From Sulfurimonas sp. (lineage in GTDB: Bacteria > Campylobacterota > Campylobacteria > Campylobacterales > Sulfurimonadaceae): a DNA stretch of 64,000 bases. The number at the start of each line of letters is the position of its first letter. Positions within the stretch are counted from its first letter, which is position 1. The stretch lies in assembly GCA_026988315.1 (NCBI GenBank), contig JALSLJ010000056.1:45034-109033 (forward strand), read 5' to 3'. The notes under the pieces are model-generated. The model ran no database searches. It was not told where the DNA came from and saw nothing but the letters and a program-made list of their open reading frames with translations. Below are positions 44,576 to 52,999 of the stretch, in pieces. Made by a program: the position numbers and the translations under genes.

Positions 44576-45488
44576 ATAAACCAGAACTTAGATACCTCTC
44601 ACCTGTATCGTTTAACATTGTTACAATGATTTTTCCTTTATTTTCTGGACGAGCAGCTACAATAGAAGCTGCATATACATTACATCCAGAAGAAACACCA
44701 ACAATTAAACCCTCAGTTTTTGCCAGTTTTCTTGACATTGCCACAGAACTTTGAAAATCGATTGTTAAAATTTCATTATACACTGCAGTGTTTAACGCAT
44801 CTGGAACAAATCCAGCACCTATTCCTTGAATCTTATGAGGTCCTGGCTGTCCACCTGAGAGAACTGGTGATTCAACAGGCTCAACAGCAATTATCTCGAT
44901 ATCGGGATTATGCTCTCTTAATATTTCACCAACACCTGTAATCGTTCCCCCTGTACCAACAGCAGCTATAAAAATATCTATTTTGCCATTTGTATCTTTT
45001 AATATCTCTTGTGCGGTAGTCATTCTATGAACAGCTGGATTATCAGGATTTGCAAATTGTTGCAATACAAGAGAGTTCTCTGTAGTCTCAGCTAACTCTA
45101 ATGCTTTGTCAACAGCACCTTTCATCCCCTTTGCAGGCTCAGTTAAAACAAGATTAGCACCAAGAGCAGCAAGCAGTTTTCTTCGCTCTACACTCATAGA
45201 ACTCGGCATTGTAAGAGTAAGATCTAAGCCTAAGCCTGCAGCAACCATCGCAAGACCTATCCCAGTATTACCACTTGTAGGCTCTATAATTTTAGTTTCT
45301 TTTGTGATTTCACCACGCTTAAGCGCTTCATTAATCATGTTGAAACCAATTCTATCTTTTACTGAGTGTGAAGGGTTTAAGAACTCACATTTTCCAAGAA
45401 TGGTAGTTCCTGTTTCATCAGAAATATTATTAAGTTTAACGAGTGGCGTCTTTCCAATTAATTCTGTAACATTTTGTGCGTAATTCAT
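44565..45488 (-). CDS. cysK: cysteine synthase A
   Basis: A 307-residue PLP enzyme that makes cysteine from O-acetylserine and sulfide. Lys44 in NPSHSVKDRIG binds PLP, EPTSGNTGIGLAMVAA is the substrate loop and VGTGGTITGVGEIL the phosphate loop. Length and motifs are standard. It is ten bases downstream of the Rrf2-family regulator and overlaps the desulfurase-like gene. Confidence 0.95.
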   Translation of the reverse strand: MNYAQNVTELIGKTPLVKLNNISDETGTTILGKCEFLNPSHSVKDRIGFNMINEALKRGEITKETKIIEPTSGNTGIGLAMVAAGLGLDLTLTMPSSMSVERRKLLAALGANLVLTEPAKGMKGAVDKALELAETTENSLVLQQFANPDNPAVHRMTTAQEILKDTNGKIDIFIAAVGTGGTITGVGEILREHNPDIEIIAVEPVESPVLSGGQPGPHKIQGIGAGFVPDALNTAVYNEILTIDFQSSVAMSRKLAKTEGLIVGVSSGCNVYAASIVAARPENKGKIIVTMLNDTGERYLSSGLYDD

Positions 45489-45497
45489 ATTTTTTCC

Positions 45498-45911
45498 TTA
45501 TATGCTATAACAAATTTGTCTTGATACTATCTGTTGATACTTATTTAAGTCTGATAACTTTATATCAAAGACAGCTTCTAACTCTTGTGTCTTTTCTTTG
45601 TAAAATAAAGAGAGCGCTGGATTTTTTATTGTTGCATCAACAATATTCAAATCACCTTCTAAAGCTACAAAAATCTCTTTTATTGTGATTTGACTTGCAT
45701 CTCTAGCTAAAGTATATCCACCATGTGCACCACGAACACTTGTCACAAGCCCCCCTTTTTTCAGTAAACCTAAGAGCTGTTCAAGATAGTTTTGCGGTAT
45801 ATCGGCATTCGCTGAGATTGATTTAATCTGTATGGGCTTTGAGCTCTTTAAAAGATAGAGCTCATACATGGCTGCCAAACCATACATACCCTTAGATGAA
45901 ACTAATGCCAC
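45498..45911 (-). CDS. Rrf2 family regulator, CymR-like without Fe-S cysteines
   Basis: A 137-residue winged-helix regulator: VSSKGMYGLAAMYELYLL, ISANADIPQNYLEQLLGLLKKGGLVTSVRGAHGGYTLAR. The only Cys is five residues from the end, so the three-Cys cluster site of IscR/NsrR is missing. That fits CymR, which senses cysteine status through partner CysK. The neighbours are cysK and metY, supporting the same role by inference. The start is GTG at 45911, overlapping an AAGGGGG sequence; family alignment supports it. Confidence 0.85.
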   Translation of the reverse strand: MALVSSKGMYGLAAMYELYLLKSSKPIQIKSISANADIPQNYLEQLLGLLKKGGLVTSVRGAHGGYTLARDASQITIKEIFVALEGDLNIVDATIKNPALSLFYKEKTQELEAVFDIKLSDLNKYQQIVSRQICYSI

Positions 45912-45915
45912 CCCC

Positions 45916-47181
45916 TTAACCTAAAGCTTTCTCTAAGTCAGCTATCAGGTCATCAGCATCCTCAAGACCAACACTCAGTCTCACGAGACCAAGAGTAACT
46001 CCAGAAGCTTCTAGTTCCTCTGGTGGTACCTGCATATGTGTTGTGCTTGCTGGATGCGTAATGATTGATTTTGTATCACCAATATTTACAACTACTGAAA
46101 AAATTTCTGTAGCGTCTAAAATATTTTTAGCTTTCTCAAAACCCTCAACTTCAAAACTCAGAAGTCCAGATGCATAACCATTTTTAAAATTCTCTTGTAC
46201 TTTAGAATAATAAGGGGAACTCTCAAGCCCTGGATAATTAACTTTTTTAACCTTTGGATGTGACTCTAAAAACTGAGCTATTTTAAGAGCATTTTCACTA
46301 TGTCTTTGTATCCTTACACTAAGAGTCTCAAGCCCTTGTATAAACAACCATGAGTTGTAAGGTGTAGCACATGCCCCAATATCTCTAATAAGAGAAAGTC
46401 TTACTCTGAGTGTAAAAAGTGGCAGTGGCAAATCAGCATATACTAAACCATGGTAACTCTCATCTGGTTCATTAAACTGATAGTATCTTTTGTTACCGAT
46501 AAGCTTCTCGTTTAAACCTTCACGCTCAACAATAAGTCCACCTATAGCAAGACCTTGCCCCGTGATATATTTACTAGCACTATGAACCACTACATCTATC
46601 CCTTTTGTAAGAGGAGAATAAAGAATAGGTGTGGCTACTGTATTGTCACAAATAGTGATTACATTATACTTGTTTGCTATCTCTGCAATTTTCTCAGTTG
46701 CTGAGATAGACACATGAGGATTAGAGAGTGACTCAAAGAAAATACATTTAGTTTTCTCATCTATAAGTGTCTCTAAATCATCTGCATTATCACTATCAAA
46801 CAGTTTTGCAGTGATGCCAAATTTCTTTATAGTATGCGTTAAAAGTGTAGTTGCACCACCATATATTTTTTTGGCTATTATGATGTTATCCCCAACTTCA
46901 GCAAGGTTCGCTACAGCATTAAAAATTGCAGCTTGTCCACTTGCTGTTGCTATTGCAGCGGCGCCACCTTTTTCAACTGCAGCAATTCTGCTCTCTAAAA
47001 TTTCTGTTGTTGGATTATTAAGTCTCGTATAGATTGGACCTAACTCCTTCAGAGCAAAAAGGTTTGCCGCCCTCTCAGCTGTTTTAAAATCGTAGGCTGT
47101 TGTTTGGTACAGAGGAACAGCCATTGAGCCGACTCCCTCCTGATTATACCCATGATGAAGTGCTAATGTTTCTTGATTCAA
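45916..47181 (-). CDS. metY: O-acetylhomoserine sulfhydrylase
   Basis: A 421-residue PLP enzyme of the Cys/Met metabolism family that makes homocysteine directly from sulfide and O-acetylhomoserine. The PLP lysine is in VVHSASKYITGQGLAIGG. The opening LALHHGYNQEGVGSMAVPLYQTTAYDF and the length of about 420 residues separate it from MetB/MetC (about 380-390). It starts the metY-rrf2-cysK-desulfurase operon. Confidence 0.93.
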   Translation of the reverse strand: MNQETLALHHGYNQEGVGSMAVPLYQTTAYDFKTAERAANLFALKELGPIYTRLNNPTTEILESRIAAVEKGGAAAIATASGQAAIFNAVANLAEVGDNIIIAKKIYGGATTLLTHTIKKFGITAKLFDSDNADDLETLIDEKTKCIFFESLSNPHVSISATEKIAEIANKYNVITICDNTVATPILYSPLTKGIDVVVHSASKYITGQGLAIGGLIVEREGLNEKLIGNKRYYQFNEPDESYHGLVYADLPLPLFTLRVRLSLIRDIGACATPYNSWLFIQGLETLSVRIQRHSENALKIAQFLESHPKVKKVNYPGLESSPYYSKVQENFKNGYASGLLSFEVEGFEKAKNILDATEIFSVVVNIGDTKSIITHPASTTHMQVPPEELEASGVTLGLVRLSVGLEDADDLIADLEKALG

Positions 47182-47209
47182 TTCTGTTCCTTTATTTTAA
47201 TTTTAAAGA

Positions 47210-47238
47210 AGTATAATGTAAAAAAAGTTAATAGTCAA
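47210..47238 (-). promoter_or_regulatory. sigma70-type promoter of metY
   Basis: On the minus strand TTGACT (47238-47233) and TATACT (47215-47210) are separated by exactly 17 bases, the best -35/-10 pair in the window. The start would be near 47203. The -35 is part of a direct repeat CTTGATAG...CTTGACTA spaced 14 bases apart, which could be the operator of the Rrf2 protein. Confidence 0.7.
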
Positions 47239-47253
47239 GTAAATCTATCAAGA

Positions 47254-47268
47254 TAGTATAATATACTA
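47254..47268. repeat. perfect palindrome TAGTATA-A-TATACTA
   Basis: A 7-1-7 perfect inverted repeat upstream of the metY -35 in the divergent intergenic region. AT-rich palindromes can arise by chance in this base composition, but two perfect ones occur within 50 bases here. Confidence 0.55.
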
Positions 47269-47284
47269 AAAAATCAAAATAACT

Positions 47285-47301
47285 GATATAATAATTATAT
47301 C
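47285..47301. repeat. perfect palindrome GATATAAT-A-ATTATATC
   Basis: An 8-1-8 perfect inverted repeat between metY and the 142-residue gene. It contains TATAAT on both strands, so it could be a promoter element for either gene or an operator. Confidence 0.55.
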
Positions 47302-47377
47302 AAAGAAAACTAACTCAACTATCAAATGTAGCTAAACATATGATACAATTTTGCATTATAAAATTCAAAGGAATAGA

Positions 47378-47806
47378 GTGGAAGCAAAAGCGATTAACAC
47401 AGATAAATATTTTGACCCAATTGAGATTAAAAAACATTTAGAAAATGTAGAGTATATTATCATGGCAGCAGCAGCACCAGCACATTTTAAAGATACACCC
47501 ATTCACTTTACTATCTTTTTAAACACATCAGATAATCTTGAAAAAGATGTCCAAGAAGCTGTTTTAGAGAAGTTTCTCGATGAAAATGGGATTGGTAAAC
47601 CTGCTGAACTTATGAGCCAAGTGATGCCTGTTGGTTTTTCTATGAGTGGACAAGAGACACCCATGCCACTACTCTTAGTAAAAAAAGAGGATCAAGCCTC
47701 TATACCTTATGCACCTATGTTTGTGATGGACTTTTTGGCTGATTCTGATAACTTTTTTGAAGCAAAAACTCATAGTTTGACTGGTTGGACATACTCTTAT
47801 TGCTAA
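47378..47806 (+). CDS. conserved-looking hypothetical protein (142 aa)
   Basis: Not recognised. It is a soluble protein with a small-residue run IIMAAAAPAHFKDTPIHFTIFLN and a C-terminus GWTYSYC. No signal or membrane helix is seen. The frame is open from a TTG at 47351, but the GTG at 47378 with AAAGGA seven bases before it is the likely start. A TACAAT at 47344-47349 may be its -10. Its stop overlaps the pepP stop on the other strand. Confidence 0.8.
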   Translation: MEAKAINTDKYFDPIEIKKHLENVEYIIMAAAAPAHFKDTPIHFTIFLNTSDNLEKDVQEAVLEKFLDENGIGKPAELMSQVMPVGFSMSGQETPMPLLLVKKEDQASIPYAPMFVMDFLADSDNFFEAKTHSLTGWTYSYC

Positions 47807-49083
47807 GTTTTAGAGATAAACTCTATCTCTAAAATACTCTTAGCAATCTTTTTTGAAAGATTTTTGTATCCCTTGGATGTTACTAAAATATCATCTTCTA
47901 TTCTTATACCAATACCACGATATTTTTTAGGGACAGTTTTATCATCTTTATCTATATAAATTCCAGGTTCTATCGTTAACACCATACCTTTTTTAAGTGG
48001 TATCTCTTTGCCTTTTTTATCTTTATAGGGTGCTTCATCATGAACATCCAGACCCATCCAGTGTCCAATCCCATGAGGATAATATTTTTTATGTTTTTCT
48101 TTTTTTAAAAGCTTTCTATACTTCCCCTCTAATATCCCCAACTTAAGCATCCCTTTACATAGTAGCTCTTCAGATTTTTTATGTAAATCGCTTCTTTTAA
48201 CATTTGGTTGTATCATCTTGATTATTTTTTTTTGAACATCCAAGACCATATTGTATAACTCTTTTTGTGCAGAAGTAAACTTCCCATCTACTGGAATAGA
48301 TCGAGTAATATCACTTGCATATCCCTCATATTCACATCCAGCGTCTATCAAAATCAACTCTTTATCTACAAGAGGCTTATCATTGCTTATATAATGCAAA
48401 GTATTCGCAGAATTTCCACATGCAACTATAGATGTGTACGCATCACTATATGCACCATTTTTTTTAAAGATATACTCTATCTCTGCTTGAAGTTCATACT
48501 CATATTTACCATTTTTTCTCAATGCCATTGCACTATGATGCGCATCCTTTGTGATACCTATCGCTTTTTGAATCAATCGAATCTCTTGTTTTGATTTTAT
48601 AAGTCTCATCTCATGAACGAGCAAGGCAATATTTTTATAATGAGCAATTTTTTTAGAGTATCGTTTGAGAGTCTTCACCTTGTTGTACTGTAGATTAAAA
48701 TCGTAATACAAACTATTTTTATCTTCCAAAGACTCTTTTAATTTGCTTGAAAAATCATTCATAGTGCAGACTTTATCCACTAAAAATAGTTTTTTAGCTT
48801 CTATTTCACCTACTCTTTTTCCACTCCATAACTCTTTTTTTTCATCTTTTTTCTCAACAAATAAAATTGTTTGAACTTTTTTCTTTCTTTTTACAAAAAG
48901 CAAAGCTGCATTATCTTCTGTAAATCCACTTAAGTAGTAAAAATTACTATTTTGCCTAAAGGGATACTCCGTGTCGTTAGAGCGTGTCTTAAACTCACCG
49001 CTAAAAACAACTGCAACTGAGTTTTTTGAAAGCTTTTTTGCCAATCTTTCTCTTCGAGCTTTATATTCTTTCTCACTTATCAC
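47803..49083 (-). CDS. pepP: Xaa-Pro aminopeptidase
   Basis: A 426-residue M24B metallopeptidase that removes residues before proline. The metal ligands are in LIDAGCEYEGYASDITRS (two Asp), HGIGHWMGLDVHD (His), TIEPGIY (Glu) and GIRIEDDI (Glu). The N-terminal creatinase-like domain has FRQNSNFYYLSGF. An in-frame TTG lies at 49089, but the GTG at 49083 overlaps the upstream stop as GTGA and has AGGA nine bases before it. Last gene of the greA-pepP series. Confidence 0.93.
   Translation of the reverse strand: MISEKEYKARRERLAKKLSKNSVAVVFSGEFKTRSNDTEYPFRQNSNFYYLSGFTEDNAALLFVKRKKKVQTILFVEKKDEKKELWSGKRVGEIEAKKLFLVDKVCTMNDFSSKLKESLEDKNSLYYDFNLQYNKVKTLKRYSKKIAHYKNIALLVHEMRLIKSKQEIRLIQKAIGITKDAHHSAMALRKNGKYEYELQAEIEYIFKKNGAYSDAYTSIVACGNSANTLHYISNDKPLVDKELILIDAGCEYEGYASDITRSIPVDGKFTSAQKELYNMVLDVQKKIIKMIQPNVKRSDLHKKSEELLCKGMLKLGILEGKYRKLLKKEKHKKYYPHGIGHWMGLDVHDEAPYKDKKGKEIPLKKGMVLTIEPGIYIDKDDKTVPKKYRGIGIRIEDDILVTSKGYKNLSKKIAKSILEIEFISKT
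47808..47834. repeat. perfect 11-bp inverted repeat at the pepP 3' end
   Basis: TTTTAGAGATA and TATCTCTAAAA enclose a 5-base loop, inside the last codons of pepP and just past the stop of the convergent gene. The T-run precedes rather than follows the stem, so this is not an intrinsic terminator in either direction. Confidence 0.6.
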
Positions 49084-49679
49084 TTGCAAACATCCTCAAA
49101 CCACTCTGCACTCTGCCCTAGTACTTGACTCAGAGCTTCATTCAATGCTTCTACACCACCACCTGCATCTAAACTTTTTACATCCACTTTGCTTTGAAAT
49201 GTTTTACTCGCCACGATTTTATTGCTTTTTGCATCTAAAATACCCAAACTTACTACTACATTAGCGTAAGAGCTAGAAGAGTCATCATTAAAGTATTGTT
49301 TAAAATCTTCTATGTAGGTCTCTAAGATAAGATTACTTTTACTTCTTGATTTTGCTATTTGTATATTTTTAAAAAGTTTTATCTCTCTTAGTAATTTTAC
49401 TATCTCGGATGTCAAAGCACGGTTTGGAACATCCGCCCATTGGGATTGAGAATATACATACTGTTTGCTCTTACCTAGCCCATAGTTCATATCTTGAGAC
49501 ATTAAAGAGCTAGAACTAAATGCCTGAGCTACTTTTATAGATTTATCTAAACATCCCCTAACATCCCTTTTTTGCTCGCTTAGAGTGGCATTAATCCTAT
49601 ACTCTGTTACAGGAGGTTGCGTTGTACTACATCCAGACACCATCAAAACAAAAATTGCTAAAAATATATACTTCATCAT
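49080..49679 (-). CDS. ABC transport auxiliary lipoprotein (PqiC/DUF330-like)
   Basis: A 199-residue lipoprotein. The signal peptide ends in the lipobox VSGC, with Cys17 as lipidation site. The body matches the ABC_trans_aux family: YRINATLSEQKRD..., SQWADVPNRALTSEIVKLLRE, and LETYIEDFKQYFNDDSSSSYANVVVSLGILD. Such proteins work with MCE-type transporters at the outer membrane. It directly follows the MCE gene, supporting membership of one transport system. Confidence 0.85.
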   Translation of the reverse strand: MMKYIFLAIFVLMVSGCSTTQPPVTEYRINATLSEQKRDVRGCLDKSIKVAQAFSSSSLMSQDMNYGLGKSKQYVYSQSQWADVPNRALTSEIVKLLREIKLFKNIQIAKSRSKSNLILETYIEDFKQYFNDDSSSSYANVVVSLGILDAKSNKIVASKTFQSKVDVKSLDAGGGVEALNEALSQVLGQSAEWFEDVCK

Positions 49680-50642
49680 CTACTCTTCCCCTGGACCTTT
49701 TTTGATACTCTCTTGTTTAAATAAAATATCGCCTGGACTTCTCTCATACTGTTCTAATGTACTCTGTAACTTTATCATGAGGTGTTGCATCTCCAAGAGT
49801 GTATTGTTCATTGTTGGAACAACATCCCCTGCAATATCTTTAATATTAAACTCCCCGCTCGCAATTGCTCTTTTAATCTCATCCATAGATGACCTGATAC
49901 CTAAGTAGCTCTTCATTATAGACTCAAAAGAACCTGCAATTTTATCTTCCCAAATAACACTTTTATCTATGAAGCTGTTAATTTTAGGCATCATTTTATC
50001 TAGCTTCTCACTTGAGGTTTTAAAATTTTTCATACCAGCATGAAAATCTGATATAGCCTCATCACTTAAAAGTTGCTCCATTCTATCCATAAAACCGGCA
50101 CTTCTTTGAAGTAGTAAAGATATTTGCCTCTGATTATCATCATTTAAAAGCTCTTCAGTTTTTGTAAGTGTTTTTGATAATTTTGTAGATACAGTACCAA
50201 GCGACTTCTCAAATCGTTCAAAAAAAGACTCTTCGGTTTTTATAACGGGGTACTCCTCTCCCTCTTTTGCTTCGAGTTGAGGCGCATTATTATCTCCTAA
50301 ATTTAGATTTATATAACTCAAGCCTGTAATCCCCTGTGAAGTAAGCTTTGCTACTGTGCTTGATTTTATCGGAGTCGTTTTTAAGATTTTTATTAAAACT
50401 TCAACCTGCTCTGAGTTATTTGGATTTATTCTTAATCTATCAACCTTACCAACATCAATCCCTCTATATTTAACTGGTGCGTCTATATTTAATCCTAGCA
50501 CTGACTCATCAAAATATATATTATATTTCTTTGTATTATCTTCTGTTGCTGGTTTTAAAAGCCAGTATGTAAACCCAAGCATTAAAGCTACACCAAAAAG
50601 AACCATAAAACCAACCATGGTATAATTCACTCTATTATTCAT
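49680..50642 (-). CDS. MCE-domain lipid-binding protein (MlaD-like)
   Basis: A 320-residue protein with one N-terminal helix (VNYTMVGFMVLFGVALMLGFTYWLL) and one MCE domain (about 35-115: VLGLNIDAPVKYRGIDVGKVDRLRI). A long helical tail follows. It would form a hexameric periplasmic ring that carries lipids between membranes. An opening extends to 50675, but the ATG at 50642 overlaps the ATPase stop by eight bases and matches the family N-terminus. Confidence 0.9.
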   Translation of the reverse strand: MNNRVNYTMVGFMVLFGVALMLGFTYWLLKPATEDNTKKYNIYFDESVLGLNIDAPVKYRGIDVGKVDRLRINPNNSEQVEVLIKILKTTPIKSSTVAKLTSQGITGLSYINLNLGDNNAPQLEAKEGEEYPVIKTEESFFERFEKSLGTVSTKLSKTLTKTEELLNDDNQRQISLLLQRSAGFMDRMEQLLSDEAISDFHAGMKNFKTSSEKLDKMMPKINSFIDKSVIWEDKIAGSFESIMKSYLGIRSSMDEIKRAIASGEFNIKDIAGDVVPTMNNTLLEMQHLMIKLQSTLEQYERSPGDILFKQESIKKGPGEE

Positions 50643-51375
50643 TGTTTTTCCCAAAAAAAGTTTGTATAAATTCACTCTCTGATGAAGTAACTTGGCTTAA
50701 AGTTCCCTCATACGCTATCTTTTTATTATCTATAACAGCTACCCTATCAAGTGTATCATAAATAGATTGTAAGTCATGTGAAACCATAACTATAGTCAGT
50801 CTAAGGAGTGAGCGAAGTTTCAAAATCAAAGCATCAAATTCTCTAGCAGAGATTGGATCTAATCCACTTGTGGGTTCATCTAAAAAAAGCAACTTCGGGT
50901 CCATAGCTAATGCTCGTGCTAAAGCAGCTTTCTTTTTCATCCCACCACTTATCTCCGATGGGTATAGATGAGCATCTCTAGATTGTAATCCAACTATATT
51001 TATTTTAAACTCCACTATCTCATCAATCATCTTATCAGAGAGGTCTGTATATTCTTTAAGAGGAAGTGCAATATTTTCAGCTAAACTCAGTGAGGAGAAC
51101 AATGCTCCAGCCTGAAACAATACACCCCAATTTTGTCTTAGTATTTGAGCATTTTTATGTCTAATTTCTTTAAGGGAATGACTCAGCACCTCTATATGAC
51201 CGCTATGAAATTTTTGCAACAAAACCATCTCACGCAATAAGGTTGTTTTCCCACATCCACTTGGACCAAGTAAACCATAGATTTCACCCTCATTGATGGA
51301 AAGATTTAAGCCATTATGAACAACTTTCCCTTTAAATACTGTTCTCACATCCCGAACTTTTATAATAGGACTCAT
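50635..51375 (-). CDS. ABC transporter ATPase (MlaF-like)
   Basis: A 246-residue ATPase. Walker A is GPSGCGKTTLLREM, the Q-loop and signature ISGGMKKKAALARALAMDP are those of the lipid-export MlaF group, and Walker B is LLFLDEPTSGLDPIS. It powers the MCE lipid transporter. Its ATG overlaps the permease stop by one base. Confidence 0.93.
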   Translation of the reverse strand: MSPIIKVRDVRTVFKGKVVHNGLNLSINEGEIYGLLGPSGCGKTTLLREMVLLQKFHSGHIEVLSHSLKEIRHKNAQILRQNWGVLFQAGALFSSLSLAENIALPLKEYTDLSDKMIDEIVEFKINIVGLQSRDAHLYPSEISGGMKKKAALARALAMDPKLLFLDEPTSGLDPISAREFDALILKLRSLLRLTIVMVSHDLQSIYDTLDRVAVIDNKKIAYEGTLSQVTSSESEFIQTFFGKNNE

Positions 51376-52493
51376 TATATACCCATATTTGTAAATAAAA
51401 TTGAGAAAATTGCATCACAAACAATAACTGCAAAAATAGCTTCAACAACACTTTTTGTTGTATTTACACCTATACTTTGCGTATCATTTTTAACCATTAA
51501 TCCTCTATATATACCAATTGTTGCGATCAAAAATGCAAAAAACGGACCTTTTAATATCCCAATAAAGAAATGTTTTACATCTATAACGGAGTTAAATCTT
51601 TCTAAAAACAGTTCAGGGGTGATACCTAAATCTATATTAGCTATTACCATCCCGCCAATTATAGCCATAATATCTGCAACAAAAATCAAAAGTGGCATAG
51701 CAATCATGAGCGCTATTATTCTTGGCATTACTAAAAAAACATAGGGGTCAAAACCCATAGTTCTCATGGCATCCAACTCTTCAGTTATCTTCATTGCACC
51801 AATTTGTGCAGTAAAAGCCGAACCACTTCTCCCTGCAATTACAATAGCCGTAATAAGGGGAGCCAACTCTCTTAAAATCGATATACCGAGCATATCGACT
51901 ATAAATATATTTGCACCATATATTTTTAACTGATAGGCTGACTGATAGGCAACAACAACACCGATAAGAAAACTTGTTATAGATATAATCAAAAAAGCTT
52001 TCACCATACTCTCATTTAACTCAAAAGCTATCTCTTTGTATCTGATGTTATTTAAAGATTTCAAATAGTAAATTTTTGTAGCAAAAAGTTCTCCGATAAA
52101 CGCCATAAAGGAAAGAAAGCCTAGATAATTAGCATATGACATTTCACCAACCATGTCGAGTGGCGTTCTTTTTGTAAGGGGTGGGATTTTTGATGCAGTA
52201 AGTGTCTCTTTTTTTACTAATTTTATAGTATCAAGTATATCATTGCTAAAACATTGTATATCAAAGCCTATATTTTTATCTAAAAATTTTCTCTCCAAAG
52301 AGTTTATAAATATTGCTGAAGCAGTATCAAGATATGAAAGCTCAGTGAAGTCAAGCACTACACTTTGAGTATCATTAAAATTTATAGTATCTATTTGATT
52401 TTGATATTTTGATATGGTGTATAGTGTAAACTCTCCTGAAAATTTTAAAGAGAGCTTACTGCCAGAGCTTGTAATTATTAAAGAGTGATTCAT
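51375..52493 (-). CDS. STAS-fused MlaE-type permease
   Basis: A 372-residue fusion. Residues 1-105 form a STAS domain (LKFSGEFTLYTIS; SVVLDFTELSYLDTASAIFINSLE), the role taken by separate MlaB in E. coli. Residues 120-372 are the MlaE/YrbE permease with RSGSAFTAQIGAMKITEELDAMRTMGFDP. It forms the inner-membrane core of the lipid transporter with the following ATPase and MCE genes. Confidence 0.92.
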   Translation of the reverse strand: MNHSLIITSSGSKLSLKFSGEFTLYTISKYQNQIDTINFNDTQSVVLDFTELSYLDTASAIFINSLERKFLDKNIGFDIQCFSNDILDTIKLVKKETLTASKIPPLTKRTPLDMVGEMSYANYLGFLSFMAFIGELFATKIYYLKSLNNIRYKEIAFELNESMVKAFLIISITSFLIGVVVAYQSAYQLKIYGANIFIVDMLGISILRELAPLITAIVIAGRSGSAFTAQIGAMKITEELDAMRTMGFDPYVFLVMPRIIALMIAMPLLIFVADIMAIIGGMVIANIDLGITPELFLERFNSVIDVKHFFIGILKGPFFAFLIATIGIYRGLMVKNDTQSIGVNTTKSVVEAIFAVIVCDAIFSILFTNMGI

Positions 52494-52504
52494 TGCATAT
52501 GTTA

Positions 52505-52999
52505 CTAAAAATCTCTCTCTAGTAATTTATTAACTTTTAGTATTGTTAAGATTCTATCATCTTGCTTTCCAACGCCATCAATCATACTATCATCACCAGC
52601 CATAGTGTCTGGAGCTGGACCTATATCGTCTTTTTTTATTCTAAGAGCCATAGTAAGTCTGTCGATAACAAAGCCAGCAACCTCATCACCCTGCTTTAAA
52701 ACAAAAAAACGAGTCTCTTCATTGTGTTTTTTAGTGCTTAGACCAAACTTTATACGAAGATCTATGAGAGGGATAACTGAACCTCGAAGATTAAATACAC
52801 CTAAAACATAGGCTGGAGTCTGTGGAACTCTAGTCCATGAAATTGGTTTAATAATCTCTTGAATGCTTAAAATAGGTACAGCATACTCCTCTTCACCTAT
52901 CACAAATCCAACCAGTTGAACTATATCATCTGAATGATCTATAGCAACATTTTGCTGTTCACCCTGTTTGCTAATAATATCTTTTAATTTATCACTCAT
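52505..52999 (-). CDS. cheW: chemotaxis coupling protein
   Basis: A 164-residue CheW domain protein that links receptors to the kinase CheA: LVGFVIGEEEYAVPILSIQEIIKP, TPAYVLGVFNLRGSVIPLIDLR, RFFVLKQGDEVAGFVIDRL. Its ATG overlaps the cheA stop (TAATG), so expression is tied to CheA. Confidence 0.95.
   Translation of the reverse strand: MSDKLKDIISKQGEQQNVAIDHSDDIVQLVGFVIGEEEYAVPILSIQEIIKPISWTRVPQTPAYVLGVFNLRGSVIPLIDLRIKFGLSTKKHNEETRFFVLKQGDEVAGFVIDRLTMALRIKKDDIGPAPDTMAGDDSMIDGVGKQDDRILTILKVNKLLERDF

Noticed and set aside
47808..47834. Intrinsic terminator for the 142-residue gene
   Set aside because: The perfect stem has T before and A after on both strands, the reverse of what termination needs.
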